Assembly: GCA_019828595.1 (NCBI GenBank)
Contig: JAHQRK010000030.1
Coordinates: 248,001-312,000 of the forward strand
Source: Aphanomyces cochlioides
Taxonomy: Eukaryota > Oomycota > Saprolegniomycetes > Saprolegniales > Verrucalvaceae
Direction: 5' to 3'
DNA: 64,000 nucleotides
Both the position numbers and the translations under genes were made by a program. The notes below the pieces were generated by a model. It was not told where the DNA came from. It saw nothing but the letters and a program-made list of their open reading frames with translations, and ran no database searches. Positions 29,429-39,654 of this stretch are shown piece after piece (the stretch's first letter is position 1; each line of letters begins with the position of its first letter).

Positions 29429-30465
29429 ATGTCAATGGGGAGTCTATTTGTAGTTAATGTAAACTACAAACTAATATTGCCCGAAGGCTCATCCCATTTC
29501 CAACTGCTAGGCTGAATTGGTAATCAATTTGGCTTTTCGTTTTCTTGATTCGCTTCGACGTTGGGACTTCGATTTCTTCGGTGTTTGTAAGCTAACACGG
29601 CGAATATGTCGGATAAAACTGACTCTTGGCATCTGACCCAGGGGGTATACATTTTCATTGTCTTGGATCATACATAGACTTCGGTCTATGCAGCGCTTGT
29701 ATCGCTTGGCGAGGACCCAGCAATGGGATGTTGAATCAGTGACAGAAACAACCAAGAATTCTCCGTCAGGCTCATCCAATATCGCTCTACAGATATCACG
29801 AATTGGATCACCCACCGATTGCTTGAGCAGTTGACGGGAGAATATGGCGTCGTTGTAGTGGAATCCATGTGTGTATGCCAGCTTGAGAAAATCATGCATC
29901 TTGGAAGGGGGAATGCCCGCGTCTTGAGGAACTCCATGGGCCTCTTTGAAACCCGAAATGACTTCTTCGCTGAGCTCAAAATTGGAGACATTCAAATTGG
30001 TAGCAACGATTCGGATTGCAGCCGCAAGACAAGATTTGTCACTGTTGTTGCCAATTTCTAGCCACAGAGGATCCATCGCTCGAAATTCAGCAAGCGTTGG
30101 GGCGAGACCAGTGTTCGTGAGGAAGTGGGCTCCAGCTTGTCGCCATCGTTGGTACATCGCCACGGCTTCTTGACACCCGCTGAGGTCTTTTTCGTCGAAC
30201 CAGTCTTTGTCGAGTCCATCCGGGCGTTGAAACTTCCAGTTGACTTGGTATTGAATAGTTGAAATTCGATTTCGCATTGATGCCACTTCGCGGTGGTCAT
30301 CGATAAACAACACTTCATCGATGTCATCATCGTCGGTTGGAATTCGCAGAGTGCGTGGGCGGTTGGTTGGGGCATCAGCCGTTGTCGCATTCGTTTGTGG
30401 CCTGGCTGGAACAGAAACATCGTCCAATAGATCCATGAGGGATGGTAGCGGAGATCCATTGTCAG
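29429..30465 (-). mobile_element. LINE-B copy 2, 5'-truncated
   Basis: 1037 bp holding only the 3' part of ORF3 and the 3' end. Flanked by tRNA-Ala nt 1-14 at 29415-29428 and by a complete tRNA-Ala at 30466. Because each insertion places the new element directly before the rebuilt tRNA, this copy should be younger than copy 1. Truncation at the 5' end is typical of incomplete reverse transcription. Confidence 0.93.
29507..30465 (-). pseudogene. LINE-B ORF3 fragment, copy 2 (C-terminal about 319 codons)
   Basis: The frame is open from the truncation point to the stop and keeps the acidic patch, the chromodomain-like segment, the Cys and His of the putative peptidase and the basic tail. It lacks the first 86 or so codons. 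An internal ATG at 30436 would allow a 309-residue product if it were transcribed. It differs from copy 1 by Ser to Thr at codon 401. Confidence 0.8.
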
Positions 30466-30538
30466 GGGGATGTAGCTCAGATGGTAGAGCGCCCGCTTAG
30501 CATGCGGGAGGTACAGGGATCGATACCCTGCTTCTCCA
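30466..30538 (+). tRNA. tRNA-Ala(AGC), complete, rebuilt by LINE-B insertion
   Basis: All 73 nt present and identical to 20436-20508. Its first 14 bases are the right duplication of LINE-B copy 2, so two successive insertions have left the gene whole. Confidence 0.95.
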
Positions 30539-30539
30539 G

Positions 30540-30611
30540 GCGTCTGTAGTATAGTGGTCAGTACTTCACGTTGTGGCCGTGACATCCCGGGTTCGACTCC
30601 CGGCAGGCGCA
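30540..30611 (+). tRNA. tRNA-His(GTG)
   Basis: Complete 72 nt with G at -1 and T5 downstream; partner of the rebuilt tRNA-Ala. Confidence 0.95.
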
Positions 30612-31297
30612 TCTTTTTAGCTTCTTTCTATTCAGGACACTACTCTTTCACGCGATCTCCTTTTCACCTCTGTAGGACACTTCTTTTCCAACATTATCTG
30701 TATTCAACTTGACAAGTATACACTGTCCACAATGGAAAATATAACAGTTAGACTTTGAACAGTATATTTCTTGGAATCACTTGGTCGATGTGCAATGAAA
30801 TGGTTGAACCAGAATGTGTACAGCACTTTGAATGGTGTTTGTGGTCGCGTCACATGGATAAAGAAGGATAGAAAACATCTCTTTTGTTGTCAATCGCTTG
30901 ACACTTTTTGGTGTGAACGGTTCGTGTCCCATCGGTCGAAATCGTTTTTTGCTCATAACTTTTGCAATATTGCTCCGATTGACCTCAAACTACTTGCAAA
31001 CTCTTGCTTTTGAAAAGCTCTATCGATTCACACCCTCAGATACCAAAAAAAGACGACCAGAAATCGACGTACTGTCAAAAAACGGGTTTGCAACAGCTTC
31101 ATCCACACCAACGAGTTCTCCAACAAGCCGACAAGAAATCGACAGTCTCCACGGGACATTTTGGCATACAAGTATCCCGTAGACACGACGAATGCCTGGT
31201 TGCAAAAGGGTCGTCACAATCTATCCTTGTACAGACAAGAACAAGAAAGTGGACGATTTGGCGGACTTGATGCACAGACACAAAAGAACAGTAAAAA
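30612..31297 (+). repeat. Spacer of tRNA array unit 4
   Basis: 686 bp; no gene seen. First of the central run of insertion-free units. Confidence 0.85.
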
Positions 31298-31370
31298 GGG
31301 GATGTAGCTCAGATGGTAGAGCGCCCGCTTAGCATGCGGGAGGTACAGGGATCGATACCCTGCTTCTCCA
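31298..31370 (+). tRNA. tRNA-Ala(AGC)
   Basis: Complete 73 nt, same sequence as the reference copy, including the 6-67 mismatch. Confidence 0.95.
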
Positions 31371-31371
31371 G

Positions 31372-31443
31372 GCGTCTGTAGTATAGTGGTCAGTACTTCA
31401 CGTTGTGGCCGTGACATCCCGGGTTCGACTCCCGGCAGGCGCA
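31372..31443 (+). tRNA. tRNA-His(GTG)
   Basis: Complete 72 nt, one base after tRNA-Ala. Confidence 0.95.
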
Positions 31444-32128
31444 TCTTTTTAGCTTCTTTCTATTCAGGACACTACTCTTTCACGCGATCTCCTTTTCACC
31501 TCTGTAGGACACTTCTTTTCCAACATTATCTGTATTCAACTTGACAAGTATACACTGTCCACAATGGAAAATATAACAGTTAGACTTTGAACAGTATATT
31601 TCTTGGAATCACTTGGTCGATGTGCAATGAAATGGTTGAACCCAATGTGTACAGCACTTTGAATGGTGTTTGTGGTCGCGTCACATGGATAAAGAAGGAT
31701 AGAAAACATCTCTTTTGTTGTCAATCGCTTGACACTTTTTGGTGTGAACGGTTCGTGTCCCATCGGTCGAAATCGTTTTTTGCTCATAACTTTTGCAATA
31801 TTGCTCCGATTGACCTCAAACTACTTGCAAACTCTTGCTTTTGAAAAGCTCTATCGATTCACACCCTCAGATACCAAAAAAAGACGACCAGAAATCGACG
31901 TACTGTCAAAAAACGGGTTTGCAACAGCTTCATCCACACCAACGAGTTCTCCAACAAGCCGACAAGAAATCGACAGTCTCCACGGGACATTTTGGCATAC
32001 AAGTATCCCGTAGACACGACGAATGCCTGGTTGCAAAAGGGTCGTCACAATCTATCCTTGTACAGACAAGAACAAGAAAGTGGACGATTTGGCGGACTTG
32101 ATGCACAGACACAAAAGAACAGTAAAAA
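31444..32128 (+). repeat. Spacer of tRNA array unit 5 (one base shorter)
   Basis: 685 bp. Reads GAACCCAATG where other units read GAACCAGAATG, the only clear difference in this spacer. The small change alters the short open frames, which argues against their being genes. Confidence 0.85.
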
Positions 32129-32201
32129 GGGGATGTAGCTCAGATGGTAGAGCGCCCGCTTAGCATGCGGGAGGTACAGGGATCGATACCCTGCTTCTCC
32201 A
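32129..32201 (+). tRNA. tRNA-Ala(AGC)
   Basis: Complete 73 nt, no insertion. Confidence 0.95.
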
Positions 32202-32202
32202 G

Positions 32203-32274
32203 GCGTCTGTAGTATAGTGGTCAGTACTTCACGTTGTGGCCGTGACATCCCGGGTTCGACTCCCGGCAGGCGCA
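32203..32274 (+). tRNA. tRNA-His(GTG)
   Basis: Complete 72 nt with T5 downstream. Confidence 0.95.
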
Positions 32275-32960
32275 TCTTTTTAGCTTCTTTCTATTCAGGA
32301 CACTACTCTTTCACGCGATCTCCTTTTCACCTCTGTAGGACACTTCTTTTCCAACATTATCTGTATTCAACTTGACAAGTATACACTGTCCACAATGGAA
32401 AATATAACAGTTAGACTTTGAACAGTATATTTCTTGGAATCACTTGGTCGATGTGCAATGAAATGGTTGAACCAGAATGTGTACAGCACTTTGAATGGTG
32501 TTTGTGGTCGCGTCACATGGATAAAGAAGGATAGAAAACATCTCTTTTGTTGTCAATCGCTTGACACTTTTTGGTGTGAACGGTTCGTGTCCCATCGGTC
32601 GAAATCGTTTTTTGCTCATAACTTTTGCAATATTGCTCCGATTGACCTCAAACTACTTGCAAACTCTTGCTTTTGAAAAGCTCTATCGATTCACACCCTC
32701 AGATACCAAAAAAAGACGACCAGAAATCGACGTACTGTCAAAAAACGGGTTTGCAACAGCTTCATCCACACCAACGAGTTCTCCAACAAGCCGACAAGAA
32801 ATCGACAGTCTCCACGGGACATTTTGGCATACAAGTATCCCGTAGACACGACGAATGCCTGGTTGCAAAAGGGTCGTCACAATCTATCCTTGTACAGACA
32901 AGAACAAGAAAGTGGACGATTTGGCGGACTTGATGCACAGACACAAAAGAACAGTAAAAA
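32275..32960 (+). repeat. Spacer of tRNA array unit 6
   Basis: 686 bp, indistinguishable by eye from the reference spacer. Confidence 0.85.
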
Positions 32961-33033
32961 GGGGATGTAGCTCAGATGGTAGAGCGCCCGCTTAGCATGC
33001 GGGAGGTACAGGGATCGATACCCTGCTTCTCCA
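32961..33033 (+). tRNA. tRNA-Ala(AGC)
   Basis: Complete 73 nt; 832 bp after the previous one. Confidence 0.95.
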
Positions 33034-33034
33034 G

Positions 33035-33106
33035 GCGTCTGTAGTATAGTGGTCAGTACTTCACGTTGTGGCCGTGACATCCCGGGTTCGACTCCCGGCA
33101 GGCGCA
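33035..33106 (+). tRNA. tRNA-His(GTG)
   Basis: Complete 72 nt. Confidence 0.95.
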
Positions 33107-33792
33107 TCTTTTTAGCTTCTTTCTATTCAGGACACTACTCTTTCACGCGATCTCCTTTTCACCTCTGTAGGACACTTCTTTTCCAACATTATCTGTATTC
33201 AACTTGACAAGTATACACTGTCCACAATGGAAAATATAACAGTTAGACTTTGAACAGTATATTTCTTGGAATCACTTGGTCGATGTGCAATGAAATGGTT
33301 GAACCAGAATGTGTACAGCACTTTGAATGGTGTTTGTGGTCGCGTCACATGGATAAAGAAGGATAGAAAACATCTCTTTTGTTGTCAATCGCTTGACACT
33401 TTTTGGTGTGAACGGTTCGTGTCCCATCGGTCGAAATCGTTTTTTGCTCATAACTTTTGCAATATTGCTCCGATTGACCTCAAACTACTTGCAAACTCTT
33501 GCTTTTGAAAAGCTCTATCGATTCACACCCTCAGATACCAAAAAAAGACGACCAGAAATCGACGTACTGTCAAAAAACGGGTTTGCAACAGCTTCATCCA
33601 CACCAACGAGTTCTCCAACAAGCCGACAAGAAATCGACAGTCTCCACGGGACATTTTGGCATACAAGTATCCCGTAGACACGACGAATGCCTGGTTGCAA
33701 AAGGGTCGTCACAATCTATCCTTGTACAGACAAGAACAAGAAAGTGGACGATTTGGCGGACTTGATGCACAGACACAAAAGAACAGTAAAAA
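33107..33792 (+). repeat. Spacer of tRNA array unit 7
   Basis: 686 bp, nothing further seen. Confidence 0.85.
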
Positions 33793-33865
33793 GGGGATGT
33801 AGCTCAGATGGTAGAGCGCCCGCTTAGCATGCGGGAGGTACAGGGATCGATACCCTGCTTCTCCA
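33793..33865 (+). tRNA. tRNA-Ala(AGC)
   Basis: Complete 73 nt; last intact copy before the two SINE-bearing units. Confidence 0.95.
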
Positions 33866-33866
33866 G

Positions 33867-33938
33867 GCGTCTGTAGTATAGTGGTCAGTACTTCACGTTG
33901 TGGCCGTGACATCCCGGGTTCGACTCCCGGCAGGCGCA
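33867..33938 (+). tRNA. tRNA-His(GTG)
   Basis: Complete 72 nt. Confidence 0.95.
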
Positions 33939-34624
33939 TCTTTTTAGCTTCTTTCTATTCAGGACACTACTCTTTCACGCGATCTCCTTTTCACCTCTGT
34001 AGGACACTTCTTTTCCAACATTATCTGTATTCAACTTGACAAGTATACACTGTCCACAATGGAAAATATAACAGTTAGACTTTGAACAGTATATTTCTTG
34101 GAATCACTTGGTCGATGTGCAATGAAATGGTTGAACCAGAATGTGTACAGCACTTTGAATGGTGTTTGTGGTCGCGTCACATGGATAAAGAAGGATAGAA
34201 AACATCTCTTTTGTTGTCAATCGCTTGACACTTTTTGGTGTGAACGGTTCGTGTCCCATCGGTCGAAATCGTTTTTTGCTCATAACTTTTGCAATATTGC
34301 TCCGATTGACCTCAAACTACTTGCAAACTCTTGCTTTTGAAAAGCTCTATCGATTCACACCCTCAGATACCAAAAAAAGACGACCAGAAATCGACGTACT
34401 GTCAAAAAACGGGTTTGCAACAGCTTCATCCACACCAACGAGTTCTCCAACAAGCCGACAAGAAATCGACAGTCTCCACGGGACATTTTGGCATACAAGT
34501 ATCCCGTAGACACGACGAATGCCTGGTTGCAAAAGGGTCGTCACAATCTATCCTTGTACAGACAAGAACAAGAAAGTGGACGATTTGGCGGACTTGATGC
34601 ACAGACACAAAAGAACAGTAAAAA
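33939..34624 (+). repeat. Spacer of tRNA array unit 8
   Basis: 686 bp, nothing further seen. Confidence 0.85.
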
Positions 34625-34670
34625 GGGGATGTAGCTCAGATGGTAGAGAGCGCCCGCTTAGCATGCGGGA
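34625..34670 (+). pseudogene. tRNA-Ala 5' part split by SINE-A copy 1, with a 2-base insertion
   Basis: Like the other 5' parts but reads GTAGAGAGCGCC instead of GTAGAGCGCC, two extra bases in the D arm. The left duplication is 34654-34670. Confidence 0.9.
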
Positions 34671-35025
34671 AGGGGGGAAATTGGCTCAGTGGTAGAGCAC
34701 ACGCTTCGTAAGCGAGAGGTCACCGGTTCGATCCCGGGCTAGGACGAGGGATTTGCAACCCCTCCCCCCCCCTGTCCGAAAGCACGGTATTTAATGGGAT
34801 GTATGTGATCGGGAAACTTAAGTGCGCCTCGAACTTACAAGAGAAGGATTGTCCGGAAGCGGTTACCGGAATGAAAGTGTCAGTTTAATGTGGCCGTTCT
34901 GTAAAAACGTGTCGAATCGCTGTACTACCGAAAAGGTAGAACTATCAAGACAAAGCCGTTAGACCTGGTCCAGCTGAGTTAAAGTAGTTCATATCCACTA
35001 TAACCTAGGTAATATACTCAATAAA
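34671..35025 (+). mobile_element. SINE-A copy 1, tRNA-Thr-headed SINE in tRNA-Ala
   Basis: 355 bp. The head resembles a tRNA-Thr(CGT): A box TGGCTCAGTGG (34682-34692), anticodon CGT at 34707-34709, B box GGTTCGATCCC (34725-34735); the acceptor ends do not pair, so it is not a working tRNA. A unique middle follows, with CTACC-GAAAA-GGTAG and TCCGG/CCGGA stems. The last 16 bases, TAATATACTCAATAAA, match the LINE-A end at 14 of 16 positions, and the insertion site and 17-bp duplication are those of LINE-A. No coding capacity. Mobilisation by LINE-A is inferred. Confidence 0.88.
34682..34735 (+). promoter_or_regulatory. Internal Pol III promoter (A and B boxes) of SINE-A copy 1
   Basis: A box at 34682-34692 and B box at 34725-34735 match the eukaryotic consensus closely and have tRNA-like spacing. 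The equivalents in copy 2 are 35886-35896 and 35929-35939. Confidence 0.8.
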
Positions 35026-35071
35026 CCGCTTAGCATGCGGGAGGTACAGGGATCGATACCCTGCTTCTCCA
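35026..35071 (+). pseudogene. tRNA-Ala 3' part after SINE-A copy 1
   Basis: nt 28-73; the first 17 bases are the right duplication. Confidence 0.9.
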
Positions 35072-35072
35072 G

Positions 35073-35144
35073 GCGTCTGTAGTATAGTGGTCAGTACTTC
35101 ACGTTGTGGCCGTGACATCCCGGGTTCGACTCCCGGCAGGCGCA
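35073..35144 (+). tRNA. tRNA-His(GTG)
   Basis: Complete 72 nt downstream of the SINE-split tRNA-Ala. Confidence 0.95.
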
Positions 35145-35830
35145 TCTTTTTAGCTTCTTTCTATTCAGGACACTACTCTTTCACGCGATCTCCTTTTCAC
35201 CTCTGTAGGACACTTCTTTTCCAACATTATCTGTATTCAACTTGACAAGTATACACTGTCCACAATGGAAAATATAACAGTTAGACTTTGAACAGTATAT
35301 TTCTTGGAATCACTTGGTCGATGTGCAATGAAATGGTTGAACCAGAATGTGTACAGCACTTTGAATGGTGTTTGTGGTCGCGTCACATGGATAAAGAAGG
35401 ATAGAAAACATCTCTTTTGTTGTCAATCGCTTGACACTTTTTGGTGTGAACGGTTCGTGTCCCATCGGTCGAAATCGTTTTTTGCTCATAACTTTTGCAA
35501 TATTGCTCCGATTGACCTCAAACTACTTGCAAACTCTTGCTTTTGAAAAGCTCTATCGATTCACACCCTCAGATACCAAAAAAAGACGACCAGAAATCGA
35601 CGTACTGTCAAAAAACGGGTTTGCAACAGCTTCATCCACACCAACGAGTTCTCCAACAAGCCGACAAGAAATCGACAGTCTCCACGGGACATTTTGGCAT
35701 ACAAGTATCCCGTAGACACGACGAATGCCTGGTTGCAAAAGGGTCGTCACAATCTATCCTTGTACAGACAAGAACAAGAAAGTGGACGATTTGGCGGACT
35801 TGATGCACAGACACAAAAGAACAGTAAAAA
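35145..35830 (+). repeat. Spacer of tRNA array unit 9
   Basis: 686 bp between the two SINE-bearing tRNA-Ala genes. Confidence 0.85.
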
Positions 35831-35874
35831 GGGGATGTAGCTCAGATGGTAGAGCGCCCGCTTAGCATGCGGGA
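35831..35874 (+). pseudogene. tRNA-Ala 5' part split by SINE-A copy 2
   Basis: nt 1-44 without the 2-base insertion of the neighbouring SINE locus; left duplication 35858-35874. Confidence 0.9.
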
Positions 35875-36230
35875 AGGGGGGAAATTGGCTCAGTGGTAGA
35901 GCACACGCTTCGTAAGCGAGAGGTCACCGGTTCGATCCCGGGCTAGGACGAGGGATTTGCAACCCCTCCACCCCCCCTGTCCGAAAGCACGGTATTTAAT
36001 GGGATGTATGTGATCGGGAAACTTAAGTGCGCCTCGAACTTACAAGAGAAGGATTGTCCGGAAGCGGTTACCGGAATGAAAGTGTCAGTTTAATGTGGCC
36101 GTTCTGTAAAAACGTGTCGAATCGCTGTACTACCGAAAAGGTAGAACTATCAAGACAAAGCCGTTAGACCTGGTCCAGCTGAGTTAAAGTAGTTCATATC
36201 CACTATAACCTAGGTAATATACTCAATAAA
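35875..36230 (+). mobile_element. SINE-A copy 2
   Basis: 356 bp, near-identical to copy 1; a CCTCCACCCC stretch replaces a pure C run. Same head, middle, tail and site; duplications at 35858-35874 and 36231-36247. Lying in the next unit, it may be an independent insertion or a product of unequal exchange within the array. Confidence 0.88.
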
Positions 36231-36276
36231 CCGCTTAGCATGCGGGAGGTACAGGGATCGATACCCTGCTTCTCCA
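36231..36276 (+). pseudogene. tRNA-Ala 3' part after SINE-A copy 2
   Basis: nt 28-73, ending one base before tRNA-His. Confidence 0.9.
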
Positions 36277-36277
36277 G

Positions 36278-36348
36278 GCGTCTGTAGTATAGTGGTCAGT
36301 ACTTCACGTTGTGGCCGTGACATCCGGGTTCGACTCCCGGCAGGCGCA
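36278..36348 (+). tRNA. tRNA-His(GTG) variant, one base shorter
   Basis: 71 nt: CATCCGGG replaces CATCCCGGG, leaving a 3-base variable loop while the T arm still pairs. The other fifteen tRNA-His genes have 72 nt. Possibly still functional, or a sequencing error. Confidence 0.85.
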
Positions 36349-37034
36349 TCTTTTTAGCTTCTTTCTATTCAGGACACTACTCTTTCACGCGATCTCCTTT
36401 TCACCTCTGTAGGACACTTCTTTTCCAACATTATCTGTATTCAACTTGACAAGTATACACTGTCCACAATGGAAAATATAACAGTTAGACTTTGAACAGT
36501 ATATTTCTTGGAATCACTTGGTCGATGTGCAATGAAATGGTTGAACCAGAATGTGTACAGCACTTTGAATGGTGTTTGTGGTCGCGTCACATGGATAAAG
36601 AAGGATAGAAAACATCTCTTTTGTTGTCAATCGCTTGACACTTTTTGGTGTGAACGGTTCGTGTCCCATCGGTCGAAATCGTTTTTTGCTCATAACTTTT
36701 GCAATATTGCTCCGATTGACCTCAAACTACTTGCAAACTCTTGCTTTTGAAAAGCTCTATCGATTCACACCCTCAGATACCAAAAAAAGACGACCAGAAA
36801 TCGACGTACTGTCAAAAAACGGGTTTGCAACAGCTTCATCCACACCAACGAGTTCTCCAACAAGCCGACAAGAAATCGACAGTCTCCACGGGACATTTTG
36901 GCATACAAGTATCCCGTAGACACGACGAATGCCTGGTTGCAAAAGGGTCGTCACAATCTATCCTTGTACAGACAAGAACAAGAAAGTGGACGATTTGGCG
37001 GACTTGATGCACAGACACAAAAGAACAGTAAAAA
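36349..37034 (+). repeat. Spacer of tRNA array unit 10
   Basis: 686 bp, nothing further seen. Confidence 0.85.
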
Positions 37035-37107
37035 GGGGATGTAGCTCAGATGGTAGAGCGCCCGCTTAGCATGCGGGAGGTACAGGGATCGATACCCTGC
37101 TTCTCCA
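37035..37107 (+). tRNA. tRNA-Ala(AGC)
   Basis: Complete 73 nt; intact again directly after the SINE units. Confidence 0.95.
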
Positions 37108-37108
37108 G

Positions 37109-37180
37109 GCGTCTGTAGTATAGTGGTCAGTACTTCACGTTGTGGCCGTGACATCCCGGGTTCGACTCCCGGCAGGCGCA
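37109..37180 (+). tRNA. tRNA-His(GTG)
   Basis: Complete 72 nt. Confidence 0.95.
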
Positions 37181-37866
37181 TCTTTTTAGCTTCTTTCTAT
37201 TCAGGACACTACTCTTTCACGCGATCTCCTTTTCACCTCTGTAGGACACTTCTTTTCCAACATTATCTGTATTCAACTTGACAAGTATACACTGTCCACA
37301 ATGGAAAATATAACAGTTAGACTTTGAACAGTATATTTCTTGGAATCACTTGGTCGATGTGCAATGAAATGGTTGAACCAGAATGTGTACAGCACTTTGA
37401 ATGGTGTTTGTGGTCGCGTCACATGGATAAAGAAGGATAGAAAACATCTCTTTTGTTGTCAATCGCTTGACACTTTTTGGTGTGAACGGTTCGTGTCCCA
37501 TCGGTCGAAATCGTTTTTTGCTCATAACTTTTGCAATATTGCTCCGATTGACCTCAAACTACTTGCAAACTCTTGCTTTTGAAAAGCTCTATCGATTCAC
37601 ACCCTCAGATACCAAAAAAAGACGACCAGAAATCGACGTACTGTCAAAAAACGGGTTTGCAACAGCTTCATCCACACCAACGAGTTCTCCAACAAGCCGA
37701 CAAGAAATCGACAGTCTCCACGGGACATTTTGGCATACAAGTATCCCGTAGACACGACGAATGCCTGGTTGCAAAAGGGTCGTCACAATCTATCCTTGTA
37801 CAGACAAGAACAAGAAAGTGGACGATTTGGCGGACTTGATGCACAGACACAAAAGAACAGTAAAAA
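37181..37866 (+). repeat. Spacer of tRNA array unit 11
   Basis: 686 bp, nothing further seen. Confidence 0.85.
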
Positions 37867-37939
37867 GGGGATGTAGCTCAGATGGTAGAGCGCCCGCTTA
37901 GCATGCGGGAGGTACAGGGATCGATACCCTGCTTCTCCA
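37867..37939 (+). tRNA. tRNA-Ala(AGC)
   Basis: Complete 73 nt. Confidence 0.95.
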
Positions 37940-37940
37940 G

Positions 37941-38012
37941 GCGTCTGTAGTATAGTGGTCAGTACTTCACGTTGTGGCCGTGACATCCCGGGTTCGACTC
38001 CCGGCAGGCGCA
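37941..38012 (+). tRNA. tRNA-His(GTG)
   Basis: Complete 72 nt. Confidence 0.95.
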
Positions 38013-38698
38013 TCTTTTTAGCTTCTTTCTATTCAGGACACTACTCTTTCACGCGATCTCCTTTTCACCTCTGTAGGACACTTCTTTTCCAACATTATCT
38101 GTATTCAACTTGACAAGTATACACTGTCCACAATGGAAAATATAACAGTTAGACTTTGAACAGTATATTTCTTGGAATCACTTGGTCGATGTGCAATGAA
38201 ATGGTTGAACCAGAATGTGTACAGCACTTTGAATGGTGTTTGTGGTCGCGTCACATGGATAAAGAAGGATAGAAAACATCTCTTTTGTTGTCAATCGCTT
38301 GACACTTTTTGGTGTGAACGGTTCGTGTCCCATCGGTCGAAATCGTTTTTTGCTCATAACTTTTGCAATATTGCTCCGATTGACCTCAAACTACTTGCAA
38401 ACTCTTGCTTTTGAAAAGCTCTATCGATTCACACCCTCAGATACCAAAAAAAGACGACCAGAAATCGACGTACTGTCAAAAAACGGGTTTGCAACAGCTT
38501 CATCCACACCAACGAGTTCTCCAACAAGCCGACAAGAAATCGACAGTCTCCACGGGACATTTTGGCATACAAGTATCCCGTAGACACGACGAATGCCTGG
38601 TTGCAAAAGGGTCGTCACAATCTATCCTTGTACAGACAAGAACAAGAAAGTGGACGATTTGGCGGACTTGATGCACAGACACAAAAGAACAGTAAAAA
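38013..38698 (+). repeat. Spacer of tRNA array unit 12
   Basis: 686 bp, nothing further seen. Confidence 0.85.
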
Positions 38699-38771
38699 GG
38701 GGATGTAGCTCAGATGGTAGAGCGCCCGCTTAGCATGCGGGAGGTACAGGGATCGATACCCTGCTTCTCCA
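38699..38771 (+). tRNA. tRNA-Ala(AGC)
   Basis: Complete 73 nt; last intact copy before LINE-A copy 3. Confidence 0.95.
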
Positions 38772-38772
38772 G

Positions 38773-38844
38773 GCGTCTGTAGTATAGTGGTCAGTACTTC
38801 ACGTTGTGGCCGTGACATCCCGGGTTCGACTCCCGGCAGGCGCA
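38773..38844 (+). tRNA. tRNA-His(GTG)
   Basis: Complete 72 nt. Confidence 0.95.
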
Positions 38845-39530
38845 TCTTTTTAGCTTCTTTCTATTCAGGACACTACTCTTTCACGCGATCTCCTTTTCAC
38901 CTCTGTAGGACACTTCTTTTCCAACATTATCTGTATTCAACTTGACAAGTATACACTGTCCACAATGGAAAATATAACAGTTAGACTTTGAACAGTATAT
39001 TTCTTGGAATCACTTGGTCGATGTGCAATGAAATGGTTGAACCAGAATGTGTACAGCACTTTGAATGGTGTTTGTGGTCGCGTCACATGGATAAAGAAGG
39101 ATAGAAAACATCTCTTTTGTTGTCAATCGCTTGACACTTTTTGGTGTGAACGGTTCGTGTCCCATCGGTCGAAATCGTTTTTTGCTCATAACTTTTGCAA
39201 TATTGCTCCGATTGACCTCAAACTACTTGCAAACTCTTGCTTTTGAAAAGCTCTATCGATTCACACCCTCAGATACCAAAAAAAGACGACCAGAAATCGA
39301 CGTACTGTCAAAAAACGGGTTTGCAACAGCTTCATCCACACCAACGAGTTCTCCAACAAGCCGACAAGAAATCGACAGTCTCCACGGGACATTTTGGCAT
39401 ACAAGTATCCCGTAGACACGACGAATGCCTGGTTGCAAAAGGGTCGTCACAATCTATCCTTGTACAGACAAGAACAAGAAAGTGGACGATTTGGCGGACT
39501 TGATGCACAGACACAAAAGAACAGTAAAAA
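38845..39530 (+). repeat. Spacer of tRNA array unit 13
   Basis: 686 bp, nothing further seen. Confidence 0.85.
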
Positions 39531-39574
39531 GGGGATGTAGCTCAGATGGTAGAGCGCCCGCTTAGCATGCGGGA
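39531..39574 (+). pseudogene. tRNA-Ala 5' part, nt 1-44, split by LINE-A copy 3
   Basis: Left duplication 39558-39574; partner at 48804-48849. Confidence 0.9.
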
Positions 39575-39654
39575 CTTTCGTTTTTGCTTTGTAGGTTAAA
39601 CTACCACAGCCCCCCAACGGAAAATCTTGCTTTTTAGGTGCTTTCGACAACGTC

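Noticed and set aside
34674..34745. A functional tRNA-Thr(CGT) gene
   Set aside because: The acceptor strands do not pair and the T stem has a mismatch; the sequence continues into a SINE body bounded by target duplications.
20436..39530. CRISPR array or satellite from regular repeats
   Set aside because: The period is 832 bp and each unit contains eukaryotic tRNA genes; no short palindromic repeats with unique spacers.
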